Shown piece by piece: positions 1-6,808 of a stretch of DNA of 11,807 nt. Source of the stretch: Patescibacteria group bacterium (GTDB lineage Bacteria > Patescibacteriota > Minisyncoccia > Phycocordibacterales > UBA12079). The stretch is taken from positions 1-11,807 of the forward strand of contig JAHIOZ010000008.1 in NCBI GenBank assembly GCA_018894995.1. Reading direction: 5' to 3'. The notes beneath the pieces were generated by a model, which saw nothing but the letters and a program-made list of their open reading frames with translations, made no database searches and was not told the DNA's origin. The first letter of the stretch is position 1, and every line of letters begins with the position of its first letter. The position numbers and the translations under genes are program-made.

Positions 1-32
1 ATTTTTTTTAAAAAATAATGTAAATTTTTAGT

Positions 33-2495
33 ATGTTAAAGACAGGGACAATTTTAAGGGTTACCGATTATTTTTTTCAGAATAATGAATATTTTGATGA
101 AATTGAGCGTTCAATGCATGAGTTTTTCGGCGAAGATTTTTTTGAAAAAAAACTAAAAAAATTGACGGTAGTAGATGAAAAAGATTTCAACGAATGGTTT
201 ATTTTTGATTTTAAACTTAAAAACGGCAAAACTCCGTTAATGGAATTTTACGATAAAAATCCTCTCAATCTGCCAAAAGAGGAAAACGAACTTTATTTGA
301 GATTGCAAAAAAACACCTACGGTTTTTTTGATGTGGTTGATGTTGTGAGAGGAAGCAAAATTTTAGTCAAAGAATTCGGAACAAAAAACAATATTTGGAT
401 AAATGAAATATCCGCTTCTTTTGAAATCAAAGTCGGTTCAACGCTTGTCGGGAGAATTTGTGAGGTAAGCGATAAGCATTTTGAATTTGTCTGCGGTGAA
501 TTGAGAAATATCCCGGTTCGTTTTACTTCCAATTCGCAAGATTTTTTCAAAAAGAAAAAAGGCAAAAAATTAACATTGAAAGATTGCAGACCTCTTTGGG
601 ACAAAGATTCTTCATCAAAAAAAGAAGAAGAATTGAAAGATAATTTTTCCGATTTGGTGGAAAAAAATTCAAAAAAAAATATTGCTGAAGCGGAAAAAGA
701 ATTGGACAATCTTTTTAAAAAATACGATATGACAAAACTAATCGGCACGAAGTTGATTAAAGATTGGGTCTATAATCAAGGCGATGATCCGATGTTCGCC
801 ATAAATTTGACACTGGGTTTGGTTAATACTCCCGACAATGCGTTTGATATAAAAAAAGCATTGGATGAAATAATGCCCGCTTTGATGAATTTTTGCAATT
901 TATGTCCAAAGAAAACACTTAAAGACAAATCGTCTTTGGAAAAAGCCAAGGAATTGTATGTAAACGAAAAAAATAATATTCCTGAATTTGAAACAAATGT
1001 TTTTGAGGTTGGAAAATGGATTGATATTTATCAAAAAGGTTTAAAATATTTTAACGAAAAGAACGGGGAAAAGGCTTTGAAATATTTTAACAAAACACTT
1101 GAGTATCTTTTGGAGAAAAAAATTTCTCCAAGGGATATTTTCAGAGTTTTTGCGAATAAAGGTGTCGCTCATTTTATGAATGGTGAAGATGATGAGGGTT
1201 TGTGGGCGATAAAAACAGCCTTGAAACTTAATCCTCAGTATTCTTTTGCCAAAAGGCAACTGGAAAGATACGAGTCTGGGGAAATGGACAGTTTAATTGA
1301 ATACGGCAAGTTTGAAAGTTTGGAGAAAAAACTCAAAGATAAAACTCTTCCCGTCAATCGTTGGGATTTTAACGGAATTCGCAAAAAATGGTCGGATGAA
1401 AAAATCTTGAAACAACTTGATAAATTTGGCGTAAAAACAGACAAAGAAACTTTCACAAAATTAGCAAAAAATTTTTATTTTTCTGACGAATTATCAAAAA
1501 AACATTTTAGACCCGACTACAAAGGCGACCCAAAAGATGAAGATTTTCTTTGGATGGCGTCTTTCACTTTGTGGGAAAGATGGTGTCCTTATATTTTTTG
1601 CGGAGATATTTTAAGCATTTGGCTTGATGAGGTTGTCGAGGGGAACTTTAAAATTGATAAAAAGATTGAATATTTCGGAAAGATACTTAGTATGCTTCCC
1701 GAAATAAATTGCAAATCTGTTGAAAAATGGAAAAAAAAGTTGGAATACTACGGCGATATTTGTAATTTAGTCTCCTTTATAAACGACCTCTTGTTTATCC
1801 GCGAAATTGATTCCGGAGTGAATATTTTGGTTTCAACTGTTGTTTCTGAATTAAGTCAAAAAATTGAACACCCTGCTCTTGATGCTCTTAATTTATATTT
1901 AAACAATTCTTCTTCCAAAGAAAAATTATTTAAAAAATATGAAGAAAATAAAAGAAAATATCCGTATGATATGCAATTTGCATTGGAAATGTATTTTCAT
2001 TCTTTTAATAACAAATATGAAGAAAAATATCTTTTGGAAGCTTTGAGTGTTGCTGAAAAACGAGATAAAGATAAAGTTTTTGACTTGGAATTCAGAAGAA
2101 GAACAATTTTTAACGATTATAAGGAAATTTTGGAAACTTTAAAAGAGTTTTATAAAAAAGAAAATTCCAAAGAAAAATTAAATAAAATTAAAAATAAAAT
2201 AAAAGAAATTGAATCAAGAGAAAAAGAACTTGGTTATTCTAAAGAAGATGAAAGAATAGAAGCAAAATCCAAAGAATTTATGTTAGATATCATAAAAAAA
2301 GATATCGGGTATAAATATTATGAGTTTTTGAAAAAAACAAAAATTAATTTCAATTATCCTGTGATTTCAAATTCGAATATTGTCGTCAATTTAGGTTCGG
2401 GTAAAATCGGCAGGAATGACCCCTGTCCTTGCGGAGCGAAAAAACCAGATGGTTCGCCAAAAAAATATAAAAAGTGTTGCGGTTCCGTGTTATAA
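33..2495 (+). CDS. TPR-repeat protein with C-terminal SEC-C zinc motif
   Basis: Encodes 820 residues with no signal peptide or membrane segment, so probably cytoplasmic. The last 31 residues are a clear SEC-C motif: GRNDPCPCG, then YKKCC, giving four cysteine ligands (C798, C800, C815, C816). In SecA and many stand-alone proteins this motif binds zinc and contacts partner proteins. Residues about 331-412 look like one or two tetratricopeptide repeats (EKALKYFNKTLEY, then a helix pair ending ALKLNPQYSFAKRQL), suggesting a scaffold. The remainder is lysine- and glutamate-rich and not recognised. The ATG at 33 has no Shine-Dalgarno sequence; the ATG at 18 runs straight into TAA. It is the first of five closely spaced + strand genes. 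SEC-C and TPR are confident; the function is unknown. Confidence 0.85.
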   Translation: MLKTGTILRVTDYFFQNNEYFDEIERSMHEFFGEDFFEKKLKKLTVVDEKDFNEWFIFDFKLKNGKTPLMEFYDKNPLNLPKEENELYLRLQKNTYGFFDVVDVVRGSKILVKEFGTKNNIWINEISASFEIKVGSTLVGRICEVSDKHFEFVCGELRNIPVRFTSNSQDFFKKKKGKKLTLKDCRPLWDKDSSSKKEEELKDNFSDLVEKNSKKNIAEAEKELDNLFKKYDMTKLIGTKLIKDWVYNQGDDPMFAINLTLGLVNTPDNAFDIKKALDEIMPALMNFCNLCPKKTLKDKSSLEKAKELYVNEKNNIPEFETNVFEVGKWIDIYQKGLKYFNEKNGEKALKYFNKTLEYLLEKKISPRDIFRVFANKGVAHFMNGEDDEGLWAIKTALKLNPQYSFAKRQLERYESGEMDSLIEYGKFESLEKKLKDKTLPVNRWDFNGIRKKWSDEKILKQLDKFGVKTDKETFTKLAKNFYFSDELSKKHFRPDYKGDPKDEDFLWMASFTLWERWCPYIFCGDILSIWLDEVVEGNFKIDKKIEYFGKILSMLPEINCKSVEKWKKKLEYYGDICNLVSFINDLLFIREIDSGVNILVSTVVSELSQKIEHPALDALNLYLNNSSSKEKLFKKYEENKRKYPYDMQFALEMYFHSFNNKYEEKYLLEALSVAEKRDKDKVFDLEFRRRTIFNDYKEILETLKEFYKKENSKEKLNKIKNKIKEIESREKELGYSKEDERIEAKSKEFMLDIIKKDIGYKYYEFLKKTKINFNYPVISNSNIVVNLGSGKIGRNDPCPCGAKKPDGSPKKYKKCCGSVL

Positions 2496-2553
2496 TCAGA
2501 TTGTTAAAAGATAAAGAATTTGTTTAAATTGTTGTTTATGGCAAATCCAAAAA

Positions 2554-3102
2554 ATGTTTAGAACAAGAATTCACAAAATTATTGATGAAAATGCTTTGGT
2601 TAAAGTGTTTTTTGGCGAGTTAGAAAAAGATAAAAAATATTATTTGGATGTTTTGGAGGGTAAAGTCATTTCTGAAGATAAAATCAAAAATTTTTTTGAT
2701 AAAAAATATAAGCTGATTGAACCTTTTGAGAAAACTGATATTGAAAAAGTGATGGAAGATTTTATTGATAATTGCGGAATTTTGATTCTTAATGATAAAG
2801 ATAAAATTTTTGCCCAAAAACTTATTGCAATCAAAAATGACGAGAATGTGTTGGATAAAGCGGTTGATATTTTAAAAACAAATGAGGCTTGGATGTTAGG
2901 CTGGACGGAATGGAGAGATACGGATTTTTGGCCTGATATTGAAGATTTTATTTTGTCAGCCGATGATAAAATAAAAGAAGTTTGGGATTTGGATTGTTCT
3001 TGCGCAATGTGTCATATGTTAGGTAAAGAATTGGAAAAAGACAAACGAGTTGAAGTTAATTGGAATTTTGACAATCTTAAAGATAATACAGAAGATAACT
3101 AA
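2554..3102 (+). CDS. Uncharacterised acidic protein with a Cys-rich C-terminal cluster
   Basis: Encodes 182 residues, soluble and rich in Asp, Glu and Lys. I do not recognise the family. The visible landmark is D-C-S-C-A-M-C-H at residues 147-154, a C-x-C-x2-C-H arrangement (C148, C150, C153, H154) that could hold a metal ion. It is preceded by a tryptophan-rich patch (WMLGWTEW, then FWPD). The ATG at 2554 is the first usable start: an ATG at 2538 is in another frame and reads only seven codons. A TATAAT string lies at 2491-2496 but has no good -35 partner. The gap to the SEC-C gene is 58 bases and to the next small gene 6 bases, so it probably belongs to the same transcript. The reading frame is convincing; the function is not inferable. 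Confidence 0.75.
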   Translation: MFRTRIHKIIDENALVKVFFGELEKDKKYYLDVLEGKVISEDKIKNFFDKKYKLIEPFEKTDIEKVMEDFIDNCGILILNDKDKIFAQKLIAIKNDENVLDKAVDILKTNEAWMLGWTEWRDTDFWPDIEDFILSADDKIKEVWDLDCSCAMCHMLGKELEKDKRVEVNWNFDNLKDNTEDN

Positions 3103-3108
3103 AATGAA

Positions 3109-3270
3109 ATGGGACAAAAATACAAAAGATTAGTTGATCCTTACAAAACAAATTCTCCTTACGGAGAAGGGTATTGCCATTTAAAGAATGAGGTTCTAAA
3201 ATTCAGATTTGATAGAATAGCTAATATTAATTTGACCAATAAAAATTTTAAAAAACTTGATTTTAATTAA
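3109..3270 (+). CDS. Stand-alone WYL-like domain fragment (53 aa)
   Basis: This short frame fills the gap between the acidic protein and the SWIM protein. The product reads MGQKYKRLVDPYKTNSPYGE, then GYCHLKNEVLKFRFDRI and a short tail. The DPYK segment followed by GYCHL and F-R-F-D-R-I matches the second half of WYL domains (EP-x-L, then a Y-x-x-x-x-H-x-R segment, then R-T-F-R-L-D-R-I). WYL domains sense ligands in transcription factors and occur in some defence proteins. A full domain is about three times longer and usually follows a helix-turn-helix, which is absent here. It may be a minimal single-domain protein or a remnant. It starts 6 bases after the previous stop and ends 4 bases before the next ATG, spacing that favours a real co-transcribed gene. 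An ATG at 3104 in another frame gives only nine codons. Confidence 0.55.
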   Translation: MGQKYKRLVDPYKTNSPYGEGYCHLKNEVLKFRFDRIANINLTNKNFKKLDFN

Positions 3271-3274
3271 AATT

Positions 3275-4003
3275 ATGCAACCGAAATATGATTTGAGAAA
3301 AATAAAATTTTCTGTGGACGAAGGAACTTTTAAGAGAGCTGTCGGTTTGTACGAGGGTGGAAAAGTGATTGACTTTGAGGATAATTTGCGAGGTTATTCC
3401 GCGACCGTTACAGGCACGAGCCCTTATTTTATTTCTGTTTCCAATACTGATATTCGCAAGGGAAATTGTGATTGTTATGTTGCTCAAAATAAAAATGAAT
3501 TATGCAAACATATGGTGGCGGTTGCCATTTATTCTATTTTACGAGGTGAGAAAATGAAAGAAGATGAATCTGCCATTGAGGAATTTGCTTGCAGTGGCAA
3601 ATTGGGGGAATTAAGCAATGAAGAATTGTTTGAGGTAAAAAAAGAAATATCTTCGGCGACGAAATTTATAAAAGGTTATACAGGGCCTTCAAAAAAATGG
3701 TTTGAATATCAGTCCTCTTTGAGCGAAGGCGTTTGTATGTTGGAGTTGGTTTTTTCAAAACTACCTGTAAGCAAACAAACATCCGATCTTGTCATTAAAA
3801 CTCTTTTGAAACTTGACAATAAGTTATGCAAAGGAGGGGTTGATGACTCTGACGGAACGGTCGGCAACTTTATTTATGGAAGTGTTGAAATTCTTAAAGA
3901 TTTTGCGAAGCTTGATAAAAATTGTTTAAAATCTTTTAAGATTTTTGAAAAACAAGAAACTTGTTTTGGTTGGGAAAAAGATTTGAATTTGAAAGAAATT
4001 TAA
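3275..4003 (+). CDS. SWIM zinc-finger domain protein
   Basis: Encodes 242 residues from the ATG at 3275. An in-frame TTG at 3257 would add six residues but overlaps the preceding gene, so ATG is preferred. Residues 65-79 form a SWIM finger: C65-x-C67-x9-C77-x-H79 followed by a hydrophobic helix (MVAVAIYSIL). SWIM fingers bind zinc and mediate DNA or protein contacts. The N-terminal part (DEGTFKRAVGLYEGGKV ... YSATVTGTSPYFISV) is the usual beta-rich lead-in of bacterial SWIM proteins, where repeated small strands precede the finger. The C-terminal 140 residues are helical and unassigned. There is no helicase domain, which many SWIM proteins carry, so this is the short form. It is the fourth gene of the + strand run, 4 bases after the WYL fragment and 19 before the next gene. 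Confidence 0.82.
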   Translation: MQPKYDLRKIKFSVDEGTFKRAVGLYEGGKVIDFEDNLRGYSATVTGTSPYFISVSNTDIRKGNCDCYVAQNKNELCKHMVAVAIYSILRGEKMKEDESAIEEFACSGKLGELSNEELFEVKKEISSATKFIKGYTGPSKKWFEYQSSLSEGVCMLELVFSKLPVSKQTSDLVIKTLLKLDNKLCKGGVDDSDGTVGNFIYGSVEILKDFAKLDKNCLKSFKIFEKQETCFGWEKDLNLKEI

Positions 4004-4022
4004 ATTTAAAATTTTAAAAAAA

Positions 4023-4535
4023 ATGAAAAAGATTATTGTAAACGATAAAATGCAAAAAAGATATCGGTATGAATTGGCTGAGCCGGTTGGTAAAAATTTT
4101 GCCGATGATTTTAAACCGGAATTGACTCCGAAAGAAATGTTGGAGTTGGGTGTTTTTGGTGGTCGTTATATGCGGGATTGCGTAAAAGAGTTTCCAACAA
4201 ATTGGTTTAAGAAAGCCAAATTTCATTCGAAAAACACTTCCGGTCATAGTCCGAAACTCAATTATTTTGGTGTTGACGCAAGTCAGCCGTTGTCCGTGTG
4301 GAAGAAAAACGGTTGGATTTATAAAGAAGATCCGCGCGGTTGGTTTCAGTGGTATTGCCGATATTATATTGGTCGCAGAATTTCTGAAGAGGATCGGCGA
4401 CAAATCGGTCGTTGGAAATCTTTTAAAAGACATTTGAGCGCGGTGAAAAATAATTGCAAAAAAGGAGATAATGGTTGTCGCCCGAAACAAAAACAAGCGC
4501 TTCTGCATTGGGCATATGATTCAAGAAAAATTTAA
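4023..4535 (+). CDS. Conserved protein of the GWFQWYCRYY family, function unknown
   Basis: Encodes 170 residues, soluble and rich in Trp, Tyr and Arg. I recognise the family by its core motifs but know no function: LTPKEMLELGVFGGRYM (35-50), LNYFGVDASQPL (79-90), DPRGWFQWYCRYYIGRR (103-119) and QALLHWAYDSRK (158-169). From memory, similar proteins occur in diverse bacteria and in some algae and fungi, which I could not check here. The density of invariant aromatic and basic residues suggests a nucleic-acid-binding or small enzymatic fold; this is inference. Cysteines at 53, 112, 145 and 152 could hold a metal. It is the last gene of the + strand run, 19 bases after the SWIM gene and 47 bases before a palindromic terminator. 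The long opposite-strand frame over the same bases is a shadow. Confidence 0.82.
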   Translation: MKKIIVNDKMQKRYRYELAEPVGKNFADDFKPELTPKEMLELGVFGGRYMRDCVKEFPTNWFKKAKFHSKNTSGHSPKLNYFGVDASQPLSVWKKNGWIYKEDPRGWFQWYCRYYIGRRISEEDRRQIGRWKSFKRHLSAVKNNCKKGDNGCRPKQKQALLHWAYDSRKI

Positions 4536-4582
4536 AGAAGTGTTTTGAAATTTAGAAACAAAAAAATCATATTATTTTGATT

Positions 4583-4627
4583 TTGTGCATTAAGGGAACG
4601 ATCGTTCCCTTAATGCACAATTTTTTA
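4583..4627 (+). terminator. Perfect 38-base palindrome followed by a T-run
   Basis: Bases 4583-4620 are a perfect palindrome whose arms include TTGTGCATTAAGGGAACG, with GATC at the centre, followed by six or more Ts. With a 17-bp stem and a four-base loop this is a strong intrinsic terminator for the five-gene run upstream. The T-run lies on the + side only. The complete symmetry is greater than a terminator needs, so a double-strand-binding protein site is also possible. Confidence 0.75.
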
Positions 4628-4644
4628 TTGTCTTTTCTTGTTAC

Positions 4645-4686
4645 ATTTATAGTTAAAAATTTATAAATTTAATTTATAGTTAAAAA
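4645..4686. repeat. 15-base direct repeat, two copies 27 bases apart
   Basis: ATTTATAGTTAAAAA occurs at 4645-4659 and again at 4672-4686. A shorter related copy, ATAGTTAAAAATTT, lies at 4760-4773, matching 4649-4662. The stretch 4628-4840 is otherwise AT-rich and gene-free. The repeats may be regulatory sites for the following Bro-N gene or only low-complexity drift; AT-rich composition makes chance matches easier. Confidence 0.4.
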
Positions 4687-4723
4687 ATTCAATTTAATCT
4701 TTTTTTATGTTAAAATAACACTG

Positions 4724-4742
4724 TTATATCCTGCAATGGATA
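4724..4742. promoter_or_regulatory. Inverted-repeat motif TATCC-N6-GGATA, operator-like
   Basis: TTATATCCTG is followed by CAAT and GGATA, giving TATCC (4727-4731) and GGATA (4738-4742) as arms. A near-identical arrangement recurs at 11188-11210 in front of an unrelated gene. It lies about 100 bases upstream of the Bro-N ATG. The operator role is an inference from symmetry and recurrence. Confidence 0.35.
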
Positions 4743-4840
4743 GTATAGATAAATTATAAATAGTTAAAAATTTGAAAAAATTAAACAAGTTTGCAACAAA
4801 TATAAAAAAAGAAAATTTTAAAATTAAAAGGAAAAAAGGA

Positions 4841-5137
4841 ATGTCAAAAAAGAAATCCCAAAAAAATATACAGCCGACGATTTTCGAAGAAAAGAAAGTT
4901 CGCCGTATTTGGGAAAACGAACAGTGGTATTTTGTTATTGCTGATATTGTTCAAATTCTTACTGATTCAAAAGATGTTCAAGGATATATAAAAGATATGA
5001 GAAGAAGAGATGATGAGTTATCCACAGGGTGGTGGCAAATTGCCACCCCCCTTTCAATAGAGACGGCGGGCGGGACTCAAAAGATGAATTGCGCGAATTT
5101 ACGAGGAATTTTCCGCATCATTCAATCAATTCCTTAA
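4841..5137 (+). CDS. Truncated Bro-N domain protein, probable gene remnant
   Basis: Reads 98 residues from the ATG at 4841, which has purine-rich AAAAGG about nine bases upstream; an in-frame TTG at 4772 would add a low-complexity lysine-rich leader. Residues 13-98 are the N-terminal Bro domain (FEEKKVRRIWENEQWYFVIAD, then DVQGYIKDMRRRDDEL, ATPLSIETAGGTQKMNCAN and GIFRIIQSIP). Bro-N domains come from phage and virus antirepressor-like DNA-binding proteins and are common in CPR genomes. Family members normally continue after RIIQSIP with SPKAEPFK and a further 100 or more residues. Here TAA follows immediately and the rest of the gene is absent, so the domain is cut. It stands alone, 66 bases before gltX, with no other phage genes nearby. 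Likely a decayed insertion; a short functional regulator cannot be excluded. Confidence 0.7.
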   Translation: MSKKKSQKNIQPTIFEEKKVRRIWENEQWYFVIADIVQILTDSKDVQGYIKDMRRRDDELSTGWWQIATPLSIETAGGTQKMNCANLRGIFRIIQSIP

Positions 5138-5203
5138 TCCAAAAAAAATATCAAAAAAATAAAATAATAAAAATAAGGTTCTAAGCAATTTTTAAATTAG
5201 AAT

Positions 5204-6583
5204 ATGAATAAAATAAATCAATCAATTAAAACTATGACAGAAGCAACTAAAAAAATAATCACTCGTTTTCCGCCGTCGCCGACGGGGAATTTACATGTGG
5301 GGAGTGCAAGGACGGCACTTTTTAATTATATTTTTGCCAAACAAAACAACGGCGAAATGCTTTTTCGGTTGGAAGACACGGACAAGACTCGCTCAAAACC
5401 GGAATTTGAAAAAGATATTTTAGACGGTTTGGAATGGTTGGGAATTGATTTTGACAAAGCAAAAATGTTTCGTCAATCGGAAAGGGGAGAGATTTACAAA
5501 AAATATTTGGAAAAAATGATTGCCGACGGCACCGCTTATGTTTCAAAAGAAGAAGAAATCAAAGAGGGCGGGCGAGCGGAAGTGATTCGTTTTAAAAATC
5601 CAAATAAAAAAATTGTTTTTAACGATTTAGTCAGAGGTGATATTGAATTTGACACAACAGAGTTGGGTGATTTTGTTATTGCTAAAAGTATAGAAGAACC
5701 ACTTTATCATTTAACTGTTGTGGTGGATGATTTTGAAACAGGCATTACTCATGTCATTCGCGGGGAAGATGGGATTTCAAACACTCCGAGACAAATTTTA
5801 ATTCAAGAAGTGATTGGCGCTCCGCGACCGATTTATATTCATATGTCTTTCAGTTTGGCGCCTGACCGTTCCAAGCTTTCAAAAAGATTTGGTGCCGTGG
5901 CGGTTACGGAATACAAAAACAAAGGATATTTGTCGGAAGCAATGGTTAATTATTTAATGCTTTTAGGTTGGAATCCCGGAACAGACCAAGAAATTTTTTC
6001 AATGAAAGAATTGGTTGAGCAATTTGATTTGAATAAAATTCAAAAAGGCGGAGCGATTTTTGATCTTGTAAAATTAAATTGGGTGAACAAAGAATACATC
6101 AAAAAAATGTCTGACGAAGATTTCAAAAACAAGGTTTTGGAATTTTTGCCGGAGGAAATTAAAAATTTGGCGGGCTACAACGATGAAAAATTAAATAAAA
6201 TTTTGCCGGTGGTTAAAGAAAGGATTGAAAATTTTGGCGATATTAAAGAAATGGCGGAAGCAGGGGAGTTATCTTACTTTTTTGATGCCCCGGAATACGA
6301 AAAAGAAAAGTTGGTTTGGAAGGACGACGGAGAAGAAAAAGCAAAAAAATATTTATCGGAAGTTGTTAAGATATTAGAAAATGTTGAAGATTTTTCGGCT
6401 GAAAATGTAAAAAATACTTTATGGGATTTTGCTACTGAACAGGGAAGAGGGTCTGTTCTTTGGCCAATGCGATTTGCCTTGTCCGGAAAAGATAAATCTC
6501 CCGACCCTTTTACTTTGGCGGAAATTTTAGGAAAAGAAGAAGTTGTTAATAGATTAAAAATAGCGATTAAGAAATTGGGTTAA
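5204..6583 (+). CDS. gltX: Glutamyl-tRNA synthetase
   Basis: Class I aminoacyl-tRNA synthetase that charges tRNA-Glu with glutamate using ATP in the cytoplasm. It shows the HIGH-type signature PSPTGNLHVG (residues 25-34), the following SARTALFNY, RLEDTD, the HVIRGEDGISNTPRQ segment, and the KMSKS-type loop DRSKLSKR with K224-L225-S226-K227-R228. The anticodon-binding C-terminal half follows, and 459 residues is normal. The acceptor-binding insert is shortened: AYVSKEEEIKEGGRAEVIRF replaces the longer cysteine-bearing segment of E. coli-type enzymes, so no zinc site is present. The true start may be the ATG at 5234 (MTEATKKIITRF), because the first ten residues are low-complexity and a TAGAAT -10-like hexamer sits at 5198-5203 directly before the first ATG. 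Whether it also charges tRNA-Gln for a transamidation route cannot be read from this window. Confidence 0.96.
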   Translation: MNKINQSIKTMTEATKKIITRFPPSPTGNLHVGSARTALFNYIFAKQNNGEMLFRLEDTDKTRSKPEFEKDILDGLEWLGIDFDKAKMFRQSERGEIYKKYLEKMIADGTAYVSKEEEIKEGGRAEVIRFKNPNKKIVFNDLVRGDIEFDTTELGDFVIAKSIEEPLYHLTVVVDDFETGITHVIRGEDGISNTPRQILIQEVIGAPRPIYIHMSFSLAPDRSKLSKRFGAVAVTEYKNKGYLSEAMVNYLMLLGWNPGTDQEIFSMKELVEQFDLNKIQKGGAIFDLVKLNWVNKEYIKKMSDEDFKNKVLEFLPEEIKNLAGYNDEKLNKILPVVKERIENFGDIKEMAEAGELSYFFDAPEYEKEKLVWKDDGEEKAKKYLSEVVKILENVEDFSAENVKNTLWDFATEQGRGSVLWPMRFALSGKDKSPDPFTLAEILGKEEVVNRLKIAIKKLG

Positions 6584-6601
6584 CTAAAGACAAACGATGC
6601 C

Positions 6602-6779
6602 GGTTTGCCACGCATGACACCATTTTTTAGTTTTTTGAAAAACTTTGTTTTTCAAAAAACTAAAAAATGGTGTCATGCTCGCAAAGACGGATTTTCCAGA
6701 GAGAAATCCGTCGAGACGAAATGCTTTCGGCATTTTGTCTTTGCGAGCTTCAAAACGAAGTGTAGAAGCGTGGCAAACC
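6602..6779. repeat. Composite nested palindromic repeat element, copy 1
   Basis: Outer arms GGTTTGCCACGC (6602-6613) and GCGTGGCAAACC (6768-6779) are perfect complements. Inside lies a perfect 32-bp hairpin (6612-6643 with 6647-6678, loop TTT). A second stem follows, GCTCGCAAAGAC (6677-6688) with GTCTTTGCGAGC (6737-6748), enclosing two small hairpins: GACGGATTT (6686-6694) with AAATCCGTC (6704-6712), and GACGAAATGC (6715-6724) with GCATTTTGTC (6730-6739). The whole could fold as a multi-branched cruciform. Bases 6678-6783 match the reverse complement of 11292-11396, so this is one copy of a dispersed repeat. It separates gltX from the M23 gene and may end gltX transcription. The 65-codon frame across it is not a gene. 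Confidence 0.85.
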
Positions 6780-6808
6780 AGAGACTAACAATCAACATTT
6801 AAAAAACA

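Noticed and set aside
4014..4508. A 164-codon - strand frame opposite the GWFQWYCRYY gene
   Set aside because: The + strand product shows clear conserved motifs; the antisense frame is a composition effect.
5031..5047. Hairpin GGTGGCAA-A-TTGCCACC inside the Bro-N gene
   Set aside because: Only 8 bp, in coding sequence that translates to expected Bro-N residues, with no T-run; probably incidental.
6605..6802. A 65-codon + strand frame between gltX and the M23 gene
   Set aside because: It lies wholly across the palindromic repeat, has no recognisable protein pattern, and its sequence is explained by the hairpin arms.
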